The notes: generated by a model not told the origin, from the sequence alone. A stretch of DNA of 64,000 nt from Polaromonas sp. 39-63-25 (GCF_002278925.1 NZ_NCJH01000024.1:1-64000), one strand, 5' to 3'; shown: positions 15,829 to 24,649, counted from the stretch's first letter. Numbers and translations: made by a program.

Positions 15829-17244
15829 TCATGCCATCTTGTTGATCGGGAAGCTCTTCGCGTAGGCATCCGCTTTTGCCGCGTCGAACTCCTTGCCCAT
15901 GATCTTGAACTTGGGGTAGGCGCCTTCGGGCGTTGGCTGGCCGAGTTCCTTCATGTACTTCTTGGCGTCGGTGATCAGGAAGACCTTTTCGGCGATCTGC
16001 TTGTAGTTGACCTCGCCCTTGACGTAGCCCCAGCGCTTCATCTGCGTGAGCATCCAGACGGCCATCGACTGCCACGGCATCGGGTCGAAGTCGGCGCGGT
16101 CGGGCACGTTCTTGATGTTGCCCAGGCCGTCGGCGAATTTGCCGGTCAGTACCTGGTTCAGCACGGCTTCGGGCTGGTTCAGGTACTGCGCCGGGGCGAT
16201 CACCTTGGCGATCAGCTCGCGGTTTTTCGGGTCGCGCGCCATGGCGGCGGCCGTCAGTACCGAGCGATACAGCGCGGCGAAGGTGTTGGGGTTCTTCTGG
16301 ATGAACTCTGTAGAGGTGCCGAAGGCGCAGCAGGGGTGGCCGTTCCACAGGTCACGGGTCAGCACGTGGATGAAGCCGGCTTCCTCGTACACAGCGCGCT
16401 GGTTGAAAGGATCGGGGCCGAGGAAGCCGTCGATGTTGCCGGCGCGCAGGTTGGCCACCATCTCGGCCGGCGGCACCACGCGCAGCTGCACGTCGGTGTC
16501 GGGGTTCAGGCCGGCTTCGGCCAGGTAGTAACGCAGCAAAAAGTTGTGCATCGAGAACTCGAAGGGAATCGCAAACTTGAAGCCCTTCCAGTTTTTCGGG
16601 TCGCGGTTGTTCTTGTGCTTGAGCGCCATCGTGATGGCCTGGCCGTTGATGTTCTGGATGGTCGCCACATTCATCGGCGTGGCGTTGGAGCCCAGGCCCA
16701 TGGAGATCGCCAGCGGCATGGGCGACAGGAAGTGCGTCGCGTCGTATTCCTTGTTGATCATCTTGTCGCGGACCAGCGCCCAGCCGGCGGTTTTGGTCAC
16801 TTCGACATTGAGGCCCTGCTGTTTATAAAAGCCCAGCGGGTGGGCCATGATCAGCGGCGTGGCGCAGGTGATGGGGATGAAGCCGATCTTCAGGTTGGTT
16901 TTTTCCAGGGTGCCGGGCTTTTTGCCGGCGTCCTGCGCCAGGGCCTGCATGGTGCCGACCGGCAGCACGCTGGCAATCGCGGCCATGGCCGTGCCCTTGC
17001 CGACGGCGCGCAGGAAGCGGCGCCGCACTTCGTCCTGCGGGAACAGGGCCTTGACCAGCGTGGCTTCAATGAACTCGTTGGAGTAGGCCTCGAACTCGCT
17101 GGTCTGGCTGCGGCGGCGCAGCTCGATGGCGGCGCTGTCGGCAGCGACGGCTGCGTGGTGATCGGCCACGGTGTGGTCCTTGCCGCAGCTGCACTTGAGC
17201 ATCAGCGGTTTGTCGGCGTCGTAAGGCGAGAAGTAGTCGGACAT
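15829..17244 (-). CDS. NrtA/CmpA-type ABC transporter substrate-binding protein
   Basis: The product starts MSDYFSPYDADKP (471 residues). It has an unusual layout: a 70-residue N-terminal segment with CSCGKDH, then a twin-arginine signal VRRRFLRAVGKG followed by a hydrophobic stretch ending ALA, then the mature binding domain (LKIGFIPITCATPLIMAHPLGFYKQQ). The binding-domain motifs MINKEYDATHFLSPMPLAIS and GPDPFNQRAVYEEAGFIHVL are typical of NrtA-like proteins that bind nitrate, cyanate or bicarbonate. The Tat signal lying far from the start occurs in related NrtA-like proteins I know. First gene of the cyanate operon. Confidence 0.9.
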   Translation of the reverse strand: MSDYFSPYDADKPLMLKCSCGKDHTVADHHAAVAADSAAIELRRRSQTSEFEAYSNEFIEATLVKALFPQDEVRRRFLRAVGKGTAMAAIASVLPVGTMQALAQDAGKKPGTLEKTNLKIGFIPITCATPLIMAHPLGFYKQQGLNVEVTKTAGWALVRDKMINKEYDATHFLSPMPLAISMGLGSNATPMNVATIQNINGQAITMALKHKNNRDPKNWKGFKFAIPFEFSMHNFLLRYYLAEAGLNPDTDVQLRVVPPAEMVANLRAGNIDGFLGPDPFNQRAVYEEAGFIHVLTRDLWNGHPCCAFGTSTEFIQKNPNTFAALYRSVLTAAAMARDPKNRELIAKVIAPAQYLNQPEAVLNQVLTGKFADGLGNIKNVPDRADFDPMPWQSMAVWMLTQMKRWGYVKGEVNYKQIAEKVFLITDAKKYMKELGQPTPEGAYPKFKIMGKEFDAAKADAYAKSFPINKMA

Positions 17245-17502
17245 GGCGCGCACCTTTCAGTTGAAGATGCGGATGTCTTGCAAGCAGCGGGCCACTTTGG
17301 CCGGGAGTGCGGTCTGCGCCGTATTTCGCTGTTGATGGAATGACGCGGTGTAGGGCGGGCACTACAAAACGGGTGCCGTGGGCGGTGTTTTGCGGGCGGG
17401 GCGCGCTTGTGGCGGCTGCTTTACAGCGGGAACGATGTTAGAACAATTTGGGAGCGCGATGCCGTTTTGGCCCGCCGCACCAAATTGGCGCATGCAAGCA
17501 TG

Positions 17503-17597
17503 CTTGTCATCCCGGACTCGATCCGGGATCCATGCGCACGTTCCACCGCAAGCGGGCGCACGAGGCATGGATTGCGGGTCAAGCCCGCAATGACAAG
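17503..17597. repeat. Composite inverted repeat built from two hairpins
   Basis: Left unit CTTGTCATCCCGGACTCG-ATCCGGGATCCATG (17503-17534) and right unit CATGGATTGCGGGTCAAGCC-CGCAATGACAAG (17566-17597) are imperfect inverted copies, and each also folds by itself. A further left-type unit is at 24846-24876. The class is a common proteobacterial dispersed repeat. The gap 17245-17615 upstream of the cyanate operon holds nothing else I can name. Confidence 0.85.
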
Positions 17598-17615
17598 GAA
17601 GTGGGTCGGGTTGGC

Positions 17616-18035
17616 TCAGGCAGGTGAGGAGATCTCGCCCAGCGACTGGCCGACGTCTTCTTCGTCCTGCCCCTTGACCGCGATGTCGCCGATGGAAATG
17701 ATGCCAACCAGGCGCTCAGCCCCGTCCAGCACCGGCAGGCGGCGGATCTGGCTGGACGCCATGTCGGCCAGCACGGTGTCCAGGTCGTCGCTTTCGCGGG
17801 CGGTGCGGATGTCGGTGCTCATCACCTTGGCCAGCGGCGTGTTGCCGTCCAGGCCTTGCGCCACGGCGCGTACCACGATGTCACGGTCGGTCACCATGCC
17901 GAGCAGCTTGTCGCCCTCGCACACGGGGATCACGCCCACGTCGAGTTCTTCCATGGCTTTGGCGGCCTCGGTGATGGTGCTGTCGGAGGTGAGGGTTCGT
18001 ACATCGCGGGTCATCACGTCGTTGACGGTGGTCAT
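17616..18035 (-). CDS. CBS-domain pair protein
   Basis: The 139-residue product consists of two CBS domains in tandem: MTRDVRTLTSDSTITEAAKA (about 8-60) with DVGVIPVCEGDKLLGMVTDRDIV, and VMSTDIRTARESDDLDTVLA (about 72-125) with QIRRLPVLDGAERLVGIISIGDIA. Such stand-alone Bateman modules bind adenine nucleotides and modulate partners. ATG18035 is chosen because AAGGAG lies eight bases upstream and the longer start lacks one. It lies downstream of, and on the same strand as, the two-component genes. Confidence 0.9.
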   Translation of the reverse strand: MTTVNDVMTRDVRTLTSDSTITEAAKAMEELDVGVIPVCEGDKLLGMVTDRDIVVRAVAQGLDGNTPLAKVMSTDIRTARESDDLDTVLADMASSQIRRLPVLDGAERLVGIISIGDIAVKGQDEEDVGQSLGEISSPA

Positions 18036-18143
18036 GAAAATTCTCCTTGGGTGGCGCCGGCGGCACCGTGTGACCAGCATGGTGCGCGGCGGGCGCCCTG
18101 TGAGTCAGCAGGCACCCATGTGGCCGTAGGACAAGCGCGCGGC

Positions 18144-18803
18144 TCAGGCGCCGGCAGGCGTGTTGGCGTGGCGCTCGGCATAGAGCGCGAGTTCCACATC
18201 GTTTTTGGTGCCGGTTTTTTCGAGGATGCGCAGGCGGTAGGTGCTGACGGTGTTGGACGCCAGGCCCAGCTGCGTGCCGATCTCGCCGACGGACTTGCCC
18301 GCCGTGAGCAGGCGGAACACCTGGTGTTCGCGGTGCGACAGGGCTTCGGCGCCGCTGCGCCCGCCGCTGCCGCCGACGGCACTGGCCAGCGCTTCGGCCG
18401 TGACGGCTGAAACATACATGCCGCCGTTGGCTACCTTGCGCACCGCGGCAATCATGTCGTCGGGGTTCGCGCTTTTGTTCAGGTAACCGGCCGCGCCCAG
18501 CTTGATGCAGCGCACCGCGTATTGTTTTTCGGGGTAGGTGCTGAGCATCAGCACCGGCAGTTGCGGCCAGGCTTTTTTCAGGGCCTGCAGCACGTCCATG
18601 CCGTCGCGGCCCGGCAGCGCGATGTCGAGCAGCACGGCAGCCAGCCCGGCGTGGCCGCCCAGCGCGTCGACCTTCTCGAGGATGTCGGGGCCGGTCTCGG
18701 CTTCGGCCACCACGGTGATCTCGGGGGCGTCGGCCAGCACCTGTTTCAGACCTTCGCGCACGATGCGGTGGTCGTCGCCGATCAGGATGTTCAATGGCGT
18801 CAT
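18144..18803 (-). CDS. NarL/FixJ-family response regulator
   Basis: The 219-residue product has a receiver domain (residues 4-120) with acidic pocket Asp10/Asp11, phosphoacceptor Asp60 (LLDIALPGRDG), Thr/Ser95 region (LMLSTYPE) and Lys in GYLNKSANPDD. A LuxR-type helix-turn-helix follows (LSHREHQVFRLLTAGKSVGE then IGTQLGLASNTVSTYRLRIL). Phosphorylation by the adjacent kinase is expected. ATG18803 lies four bases after the kinase stop. The target genes are unknown; the nearby CBS and cyanate genes are candidates only by position. Confidence 0.92.
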   Translation of the reverse strand: MTPLNILIGDDHRIVREGLKQVLADAPEITVVAEAETGPDILEKVDALGGHAGLAAVLLDIALPGRDGMDVLQALKKAWPQLPVLMLSTYPEKQYAVRCIKLGAAGYLNKSANPDDMIAAVRKVANGGMYVSAVTAEALASAVGGSGGRSGAEALSHREHQVFRLLTAGKSVGEIGTQLGLASNTVSTYRLRILEKTGTKNDVELALYAERHANTPAGA

Positions 18804-18807
18804 GATG

Positions 18808-20013
18808 CTATGGTTTTGGGAGCTGGATGCGCAGGTGGAACAAGGACCCGAGGCCGATTTGGCTTGAAATCTCCAGGCTGCCGCCAAGATGGCGGGCGCG
18901 TTCGCGCATGCCCATCACGCCGTAAGCATTGGCCGCTTCAAAGGCTGCGGCGGCTGCGCCCTTGCCGTTGTCCTGCACGCGGATGCTGATCTCGCTGGCC
19001 GTGGCCAGGAGGGTGATGGCGATGTGGCTGGCCTGCGCGTGGCGGCCGACGTTGCTGAGCATTTCCTGGAAGATGCGGAAAATCGCCATGGCCGAAGGCT
19101 CGGGCAGCGGCACGGCGCGTTCCACGTCCATCTGCCAGTCGAGTTCGAGTTCAGCCGACTGCACGAACTCGTGCGCCTGCCAGTCCAGCGCGGCCCACAG
19201 GCCCTGGTGGTCCAGGATGCTGGGGCGCAGGTCGGTGATGATGCGGCCCACGTTGTCCACCGCGGCCTCGATCAGCCGGCCCATGTTCTGGCACTTGCTG
19301 CGCATGGTGTCGCGCATGGCCTGAGCCGCCACGGGTTCCCGCTGCTGCTGCTCGCCCAGGCGTTTGTCCAGCCAGCCGACGTCCATCTTCAGCGCCACCA
19401 GCAGGCTGCCGAGCTCGTCGTGCACCTCGCGCGCGATGCGGGTGCGCTCTTCCTCGCGCACGGTGTGGGTGTAGGCCGAGAGTTCGCGCAGTTGCTGCAG
19501 CGCCTCGGACAGCGCCTGGGTACGCTCACTGACGCGCTGCTCCAGCACGTCGTTGGCGTGGCGCAAGGCTTCCTCGGCCCGCTTGCGTGCCGAGATGTCG
19601 ACAAAGGTGACCACCGCGCCCTGCACCACGCCGCCATCGACGATGGGGTAGGACGAGTATTCAACCGCAAACGCGCTGCCGTCGCGGCGCCAGAACAGCT
19701 CGGTGTCGATGCGGCAGGGCAGCGCCATGCGGAAGGCGTTGAAGATGGGGCACAGGTGCTCGGGGTAGTGCGCGCCGTCGGCATGGCTGTGGTGCGCCAG
19801 CTCGTGCATGTTTTTACCGAGGACTTCGGCGGGCGCAAAGCCAAGCTGCTCGGCGCCGGCGCGGTTGATGAAGGTGCAGCAGCCGTCCATGTCGATGCCG
19901 AAAATGCCTTCGCCGGTGGATTCCAGCAACTGCGAAAGCTTGTCGCGCCAGACCGGCTGGTCGGCGCCAGGCAGGTGCATGGGTGCGGACAGCGGGGCGG
20001 TTTCTGCAAACAT
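18808..20013 (-). CDS. Soluble PAS sensor histidine kinase (NarX/DegS-type core)
   Basis: The 401-residue product has no membrane segment. A PAS domain spans about residues 24-140 (GEGIFGIDMDGCCTFINRAG, then the PAC part ending VVTFVDISARKRAEE). A coiled coil follows (HANDVLEQRVSERTQALSEA), then a HisKA_3 dimerisation box REEERTRIAREVHDELG with His198, and a HATPase with N-box FQEMLSNVGRHA and G-box DNGKG. It therefore senses a cytoplasmic signal. The PAS domain has Cys45 and Cys46, of unknown relevance. It is first in an operon with the response regulator. Confidence 0.92.
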   Translation of the reverse strand: MFAETAPLSAPMHLPGADQPVWRDKLSQLLESTGEGIFGIDMDGCCTFINRAGAEQLGFAPAEVLGKNMHELAHHSHADGAHYPEHLCPIFNAFRMALPCRIDTELFWRRDGSAFAVEYSSYPIVDGGVVQGAVVTFVDISARKRAEEALRHANDVLEQRVSERTQALSEALQQLRELSAYTHTVREEERTRIAREVHDELGSLLVALKMDVGWLDKRLGEQQQREPVAAQAMRDTMRSKCQNMGRLIEAAVDNVGRIITDLRPSILDHQGLWAALDWQAHEFVQSAELELDWQMDVERAVPLPEPSAMAIFRIFQEMLSNVGRHAQASHIAITLLATASEISIRVQDNGKGAAAAAFEAANAYGVMGMRERARHLGGSLEISSQIGLGSLFHLRIQLPKP

Positions 20014-20181
20014 GGCAGCTTATGAGCAAACATCGTGCCCAGCTTGGTGCGCGATGCTTCGCAGGGTCGGGCGACCCAGGCGCCAAATCGGTGCGTTACC
20101 GGCTTGCAGCGCCGGATTGCCCCAAAAGAGGTTGTTGTGGCGAATCCCTGTAAAGTCAGAGCTCCCCTTCCAGAAAAGACC

Positions 20182-20763
20182 ATGGCGCCGGTTTCCCCTT
20201 CCCTGACCCCTTTGATGACCTCTCCTTTGATGGTCCGCGTGACGGCGGCCAGTCTGTTGCTGCTTCTGCTCACGGCGTGTAATCCGGTTTTCAACTGGCG
20301 CGAAGTGCGGCCGGACAACACCGCGCTGACCCTGCTGCTGCCCTGCAAACCCGACAAGGCCCAGCGCAGCGTGCCGCTGGGCGGGCGGCCGACCGAGCTG
20401 GCCATGCTGGGCTGCGATGCCGGCGACGCCACGTTTGCCGTGGCGGTGGCCACGCTGGACGACGCGGCACAGGCGGCGGCCGTGCTGGCCGGCTGGCAAA
20501 CCGCCACGCTGGCCAACCTCAAGGCCGCCGGCGGCGGGCAAACCAGCCCGCTGAAGCTGCCCGGCGCGGATCCGCTGCCGCCAGCCGTGTTGGTGCGGGC
20601 CAGCGGCCAGCGCGCCAACGGCCGGGCGGTGCAAAGCCAGGCGGCGTATTTTTCACAAGGCCGGCAGGTTTTTCAGGCGGTGATCTACGCCGACAAGATG
20701 GACCCCGAGGTGGCCGAAACCTTTTTCTCCAGCCTCCAGCTGGACGCCGGAACCCCCCGCTGA
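20182..20763 (+). CDS. Putative lipoprotein of unknown function
   Basis: The 193-residue product starts MAPVSPSLTP, with a later ATG at 20230 also possible. A hydrophobic stretch LLLLLLTAC forms a lipobox with lipidated Cys about residue 32. The body (FNWREVRPDNTALTLLLPCK, then repeated small-residue strands, ending ETFFSSLQL) resembles uncharacterised Comamonadaceae lipoproteins I cannot name. Its TGA overlaps the ATG of the MFS gene (TGATG), so they are coupled. The longer frame from 20035 is unlikely because it lacks a signal at its N-terminus. Confidence 0.75.
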   Translation: MAPVSPSLTPLMTSPLMVRVTAASLLLLLLTACNPVFNWREVRPDNTALTLLLPCKPDKAQRSVPLGGRPTELAMLGCDAGDATFAVAVATLDDAAQAAAVLAGWQTATLANLKAAGGGQTSPLKLPGADPLPPAVLVRASGQRANGRAVQSQAAYFSQGRQVFQAVIYADKMDPEVAETFFSSLQLDAGTPR

Positions 20764-22052
20764 TGGGCGCCGTTCGGGACGCCGGGCGCCTGCCGGCCGC
20801 AGCTGCCGCGTCTGGCCTCCTGAGCCGGCGCGCCGCCATCGTGGTGTTTCTGGCGTTTGCAGCGGCCTACTTCTGTTCGACGCTGGTGCGGGCCATCACG
20901 GCCACGCTGTCGCCGGTGCTCACGCAGGAGTTTTCCTTGCATGCGCGCGACCTGGGGCTGCTGGCCGGCGGTTACTTCCTGGGGTTTGCAGTGACCCAGC
21001 TGCCGCTAGGCACCTGGCTGGACCGGCATGGGCCCAAACGTGTGATCCTGTATTTTCTGGGGCTGGCGGTGCTGGCCTGCCTGGCGTTTTCAATGGCGAC
21101 CAGTTTCAGCGGGCTGCTGCTGGCGCGGATCGGCATGGGCATGGGGGTCAGCGCCTGCCTGATGGCGCCGCTGACCGGTTACCGCCGCTGGTTTGACGCC
21201 GGCACCCTGCTGCGCGCCAACTCCTGGATGCTGATGACCGGCTCGCTCGGCATGTTGGCGTCCACCCTGCCGGTGCAGTGGCTGATGCCGCTGACCGGCT
21301 GGCGGCCGCTGTTCTGGATTCTGGCGGCGCTGATCTTGTTGTCCATGGTGGCGATTGCCTGGGTGGTCCCGTCATGGAAGGTCGCCTCCGCGGTGGCTTC
21401 TCCCTCTGTGTCGCATCAGCAGGCCAGTTACGCCCAGGTCTGGCGCAGCCGCTATTTCCAGAAAATGTCGCCGGTGGCCTTTTTTCACTATGGCGGTGTG
21501 ATTGCCATGCAGACCCTGTGGGCCGGGCCGTGGATGGTCCGGGTGGCCGGCTACACGCCGCTGCAGGCCGCCACCGGGCTGTTCTGGATCAACGCCTGCA
21601 TGCTGGTCACCTTCTGGGCCTGGGGGCTGGTCAACCCGTGGCTCGCGCAGCATGGCTGGAGCGCCAACCGCCTGATCACCTGGGGTGTGCCGGTCAGCCT
21701 GGTGGTGCTCGCCGTCAATATCGCGGCCGGACCGGCCACCGGCTGGGTGGGCTGGGCGCTGTTTTGCATGAGTTCCAGCGTGCTGGGCCTGGCCCAGCCG
21801 GCCGTGGGCATGGCGTTTCCGCAGGCGCTGGCCGGACGCGCGCTGACCGCCTACAACCTCGTGATTTTTGCCGGGGTGTTTGTCATGCAGTGGGGCATCG
21901 GCCTGCTGATTGACGTTTTTCAGGCCATGGGGCTGGCCGACGTGGCCAGCTTTCAGGCGGCGCTGGCCGTGTTTTTGTGTTGTTGTCTCGCATCGTATGC
22001 CTTCTTCCACGGCGCCAAAGCAGACCCCACCCCCGATAATTCACCGCAATGA
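20763..22052 (+). CDS. MFS transporter
   Basis: The 429-residue product has about 12 membrane helices and the MFS loop 2-3 motif GTWLDRHGPKR (about residues 83-93). The central loop lies near residues 205-225 (KVASAVASPSVSHQQASYAQ). Substrate is unknown; the nearest pattern is the nitrate/nitrite and organic anion porters but that is not decisive. The start overlaps the lipoprotein stop, and its own stop overlaps the EIIA start by four bases (ATGA). Confidence 0.88.
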   Translation: MGAVRDAGRLPAAAAASGLLSRRAAIVVFLAFAAAYFCSTLVRAITATLSPVLTQEFSLHARDLGLLAGGYFLGFAVTQLPLGTWLDRHGPKRVILYFLGLAVLACLAFSMATSFSGLLLARIGMGMGVSACLMAPLTGYRRWFDAGTLLRANSWMLMTGSLGMLASTLPVQWLMPLTGWRPLFWILAALILLSMVAIAWVVPSWKVASAVASPSVSHQQASYAQVWRSRYFQKMSPVAFFHYGGVIAMQTLWAGPWMVRVAGYTPLQAATGLFWINACMLVTFWAWGLVNPWLAQHGWSANRLITWGVPVSLVVLAVNIAAGPATGWVGWALFCMSSSVLGLAQPAVGMAFPQALAGRALTAYNLVIFAGVFVMQWGIGLLIDVFQAMGLADVASFQAALAVFLCCCLASYAFFHGAKADPTPDNSPQ

Positions 22053-22492
22053 ACGGCATTCTCATCATCGCCCACGCTCCGCTGGCTTCGGCCCTGCGGC
22101 AATGTGTTCTGCATGTTTTTCCCGACAACCCGGCCAGTGTGGCCGCACTGGACGTGCAGCCCAACATGCCGCCCGAAGAAACCCTGGCGCAGGCGCGCAT
22201 TGTGTTCAAGCAGATGGGCACCTCGCACGCGCTGGTGCTGGCCGACGTGTTTGGCGCCACACCCTGCAATGTGGCGCAGAAGCTGGTCGATGGTGTTCAC
22301 TCCAAGCTCATCACCGGCGTCAACCTGCCCATGCTGCTGCGCACCGTGTCCTACCGCCACGAGCCGCTGGACGCGCTGGTGGCCCGGGCGGTGATGGGCG
22401 GAACGCAGGGCGTGATGCAGGTGGCCATCACCGCACCGCAGAACCAGGTACGCAGAAACCATGATCAAGACCAGCACGACCATCAACAATAA
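22049..22492 (+). CDS. PTS EIIA component, mannose-class fold
   Basis: The 147-residue product has the EIIA-Man N-terminus GILIIAHAPLA with phospho-accepting His9, and LVLADVFGATPCNVAQKL and TGVNLPMLLRTVSYR downstream. In Burkholderiales this protein, HPr and EI form a phosphorelay without sugar permeases and act in regulation, with HPr kinase and PtsN encoded elsewhere. The last residues RRNHDQDQHDHQQ are unusual and overlap the HPr gene by 32 bases. The start overlaps the MFS stop by four bases. Confidence 0.9.
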   Translation: MNGILIIAHAPLASALRQCVLHVFPDNPASVAALDVQPNMPPEETLAQARIVFKQMGTSHALVLADVFGATPCNVAQKLVDGVHSKLITGVNLPMLLRTVSYRHEPLDALVARAVMGGTQGVMQVAITAPQNQVRRNHDQDQHDHQQ

Positions 22493-22730
22493 ACTGGGCC
22501 TGCACGCCCGCGCCTCGGCCAAGCTGACCAAGCTCGCCGGCAGCTTTCCCTGCGAGATCTGGATCGCCAAAGGCGAGCGCCGCGTCAACGCCAAAAGCAT
22601 CATGGGCGTGATGATGCTGGCCGCCGGCATCGGCAGCACCGTCGATATCGAAACCGATGGGGCTGACGAGCAACAGGCGATGGAAGCGCTGCTGGCCCTG
22701 ATTCACGACAAGTTCGGCGAAGGAGAGTGA
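22461..22730 (+). CDS. ptsH: HPr phosphocarrier protein
   Basis: The 89-residue product has phospho-His15 in GLHARAS and regulatory Ser46 in AKSIMGVM, the site of HPr kinase/phosphorylase. It takes a phosphate from EI and passes it to EIIA proteins. The start at 22461 lies inside the end of the EIIA frame; CGCAGAAACC lies just before it, a poor ribosome binding site, consistent with coupled translation. Length is normal. Confidence 0.95.
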   Translation: MIKTSTTINNKLGLHARASAKLTKLAGSFPCEIWIAKGERRVNAKSIMGVMMLAAGIGSTVDIETDGADEQQAMEALLALIHDKFGEGE

Positions 22731-22735
22731 CTAGT

Positions 22736-22822
22736 GCCCCCACGGTCGCTCACTTCGTGTAGCTCCCTGCCCCCCGAGGGGGCCGCCCCGCCTGCGGCCC
22801 GGCAAAGCCGGTTCCGCGGCTC
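22736..22822 (+). repeat. GC-rich dispersed repeat, copy 2 of 2, inside the pts operon
   Basis: Starts GCCCCCACGGTCGCTCACTT, contains CCCCCCGAGGGGG and GCCGGCAAAGCCGG and closely matches 5374-5466. It lies between ptsH and ptsI, in the same orientation as the genes, and separates them by 146 bases. The hairpins could affect the relative level of HPr and EI mRNA (inference). Confidence 0.85.
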
Positions 22823-22876
22823 GGACTGGCTTTGCACGGCTCGCTGCGCATCGCGGCCGGGTGTGGAGGAAGCGTC

Positions 22877-24649
22877 GTGACTTTTTCCGTGCATGGCCTG
22901 GCTGTCTCGCGCGGGGTGGCGATAGGCCGTGCTGTGCTCGTGGCGTCGAGCCGGGCCGATGTGGCGCACTACTTCATCGACGCCTCCAAGACGATTGAAG
23001 AAATCCAGCGTCTGCGCGTGGCACGCGATGCGGTGTCCGAGGAAATCGCCCGGGTGCAGCGCGACCTGCCCAAGGACGCGCCGCACGAACTCTCCGCGCT
23101 GCTCGACGTGCACCTGATGCTGCTGCAGGACGAGCAACTGATCAGCGGCGTCAAGCACTGGATCGTCGACCGGCTCTACAACGCCGAATGGGCGCTGACC
23201 ACGCAGTACGAAATCATCGCGCGGCAGTTCGACGAGATGGAAGACGAGTACCTGCGCGAGCGCAAGGCCGACCTGGAGCAGGTGGTCGAACGCATTCTCG
23301 GGTTCATGAAGGGCGTGGCTTCGCCGGTGTTGCCGGCCGCGCAAGCTGCCGCGAACCGCCTGCCGCGCCAGCAGGACCTGCTGCTGGACGACACCATGGA
23401 CGTGCCGCTGGTGCTGATCGCGCACGACATCGCGCCGGCCGACATGCTGCAGTTCAAGCAAAGCCTGTTTGTCGGCTTTGCGACCGACGTGGGCGGCAAG
23501 ACCTCGCACACCGCCATCGTGGCGCGCAGCCTGGACATTCCGGCCGTGGTGGGCGCGCGCAGTGCCAGCCAGCTGATCGAGCAGGACGACTGGGTCATCA
23601 TCGACGGCGACGCCGGCGTGCTCATCGTCGATCCCTCGCCCATCATCCTGGCCGAATACGGCTTCAAGCAGCGCCAGGGCGAACTCGAGCGCCAGCGCCT
23701 GAACCGGCTCAAACACACGCCGGCCCTGACGATCGACGGCCAGAAGGTCGAGCTGCTCGCCAACATCGAAATGCCCGACGACACCGCCGGCGCGGTGGAC
23801 GTGGGTGCGGTCGGCGTGGGCCTGTTCCGCAGCGAATTTCTCTTCATGGGCCGGCCCGGCAACCTGCCCGGCGAGCAGGAGCAGTACCTGGCTTACCGCA
23901 AGGCCATCGAAGGCATGCGGGGCCTGCCGGTGACGATTCGCACGGTCGACATCGGCTCGGACAAACCGCTGGACAAGCTCGCGGGGCGGGTGCAGGACGG
24001 TCAGCTGAACCCGGCGCTGGGCCTGCGCGCCATCCGCTGGAGCCTGGCCGACCCGCCGATGTTTTTGACGCAGCTGCGCGCCATCCTGCGCGCGGCGGTG
24101 CACGGCCAGGTCAACCTGCTGGTGCCGATGCTGGCCCACGGCAGCGAAATCCGCCAGACCCTGTCGCTGATCGACCATGCACGCGCCGAACTCGACAACA
24201 AGGGCGTGGCTTACGGGCCGGTGCAGCTGGGCGCCATGATTGAAATACCGGCGGCCGCGCTGACGCTCAAGCTGTTCCTGAAGTACTTTGATTTCCTCTC
24301 GATAGGCACCAACGACCTGATCCAGTACACGCTGGCGATCGACCGCGCCGATGAATCCGTCTCGCACCTGTACGACCCCTGCCACCCGGCGGTGCTGCGC
24401 CTGATTGCCGACACCATTGCCGAGTGCAACACGCAGGGCAAGGGTGTCAGCATCTGCGGCGAGATGGCCGGCGACACCAGCATGACGCGGCTGCTGCTGG
24501 GCCTGGGCCTGCGCAGCTTTTCCATGCATCCCTCGCAGATCCTGGCCGTCAAGCAGCAGGTGCTGCGTGCCGACGCCGGCAAGCTCGCCCCCTGGGCTGC
24601 GCAGGTGCTGGCCTGCGAGGACCCGGCGTCCATGTTGCAGTCGATTTAG
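22877..24649 (+). CDS. ptsI: PTS enzyme I (phosphoenolpyruvate-protein phosphotransferase)
   Basis: The 590-residue product starts at GTG22877 behind GGAGGAAG at seven bases, so the longer frame from 22832 is not used. The N-terminal HPr-binding domain holds the phospho-His211 in DVGGKTSHTAIVARSLDIP. The C-terminal PEP domain carries GVGLFRSEFLFMGR and the catalytic-Cys region GVSICGEMAG and the LSIGTNDLIQYTLAIDR box. It moves phosphate from PEP to HPr. The TAG stop directly joins dispersed repeat copy 3. Confidence 0.95.
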   Translation: MTFSVHGLAVSRGVAIGRAVLVASSRADVAHYFIDASKTIEEIQRLRVARDAVSEEIARVQRDLPKDAPHELSALLDVHLMLLQDEQLISGVKHWIVDRLYNAEWALTTQYEIIARQFDEMEDEYLRERKADLEQVVERILGFMKGVASPVLPAAQAAANRLPRQQDLLLDDTMDVPLVLIAHDIAPADMLQFKQSLFVGFATDVGGKTSHTAIVARSLDIPAVVGARSASQLIEQDDWVIIDGDAGVLIVDPSPIILAEYGFKQRQGELERQRLNRLKHTPALTIDGQKVELLANIEMPDDTAGAVDVGAVGVGLFRSEFLFMGRPGNLPGEQEQYLAYRKAIEGMRGLPVTIRTVDIGSDKPLDKLAGRVQDGQLNPALGLRAIRWSLADPPMFLTQLRAILRAAVHGQVNLLVPMLAHGSEIRQTLSLIDHARAELDNKGVAYGPVQLGAMIEIPAAALTLKLFLKYFDFLSIGTNDLIQYTLAIDRADESVSHLYDPCHPAVLRLIADTIAECNTQGKGVSICGEMAGDTSMTRLLLGLGLRSFSMHPSQILAVKQQVLRADAGKLAPWAAQVLACEDPASMLQSI

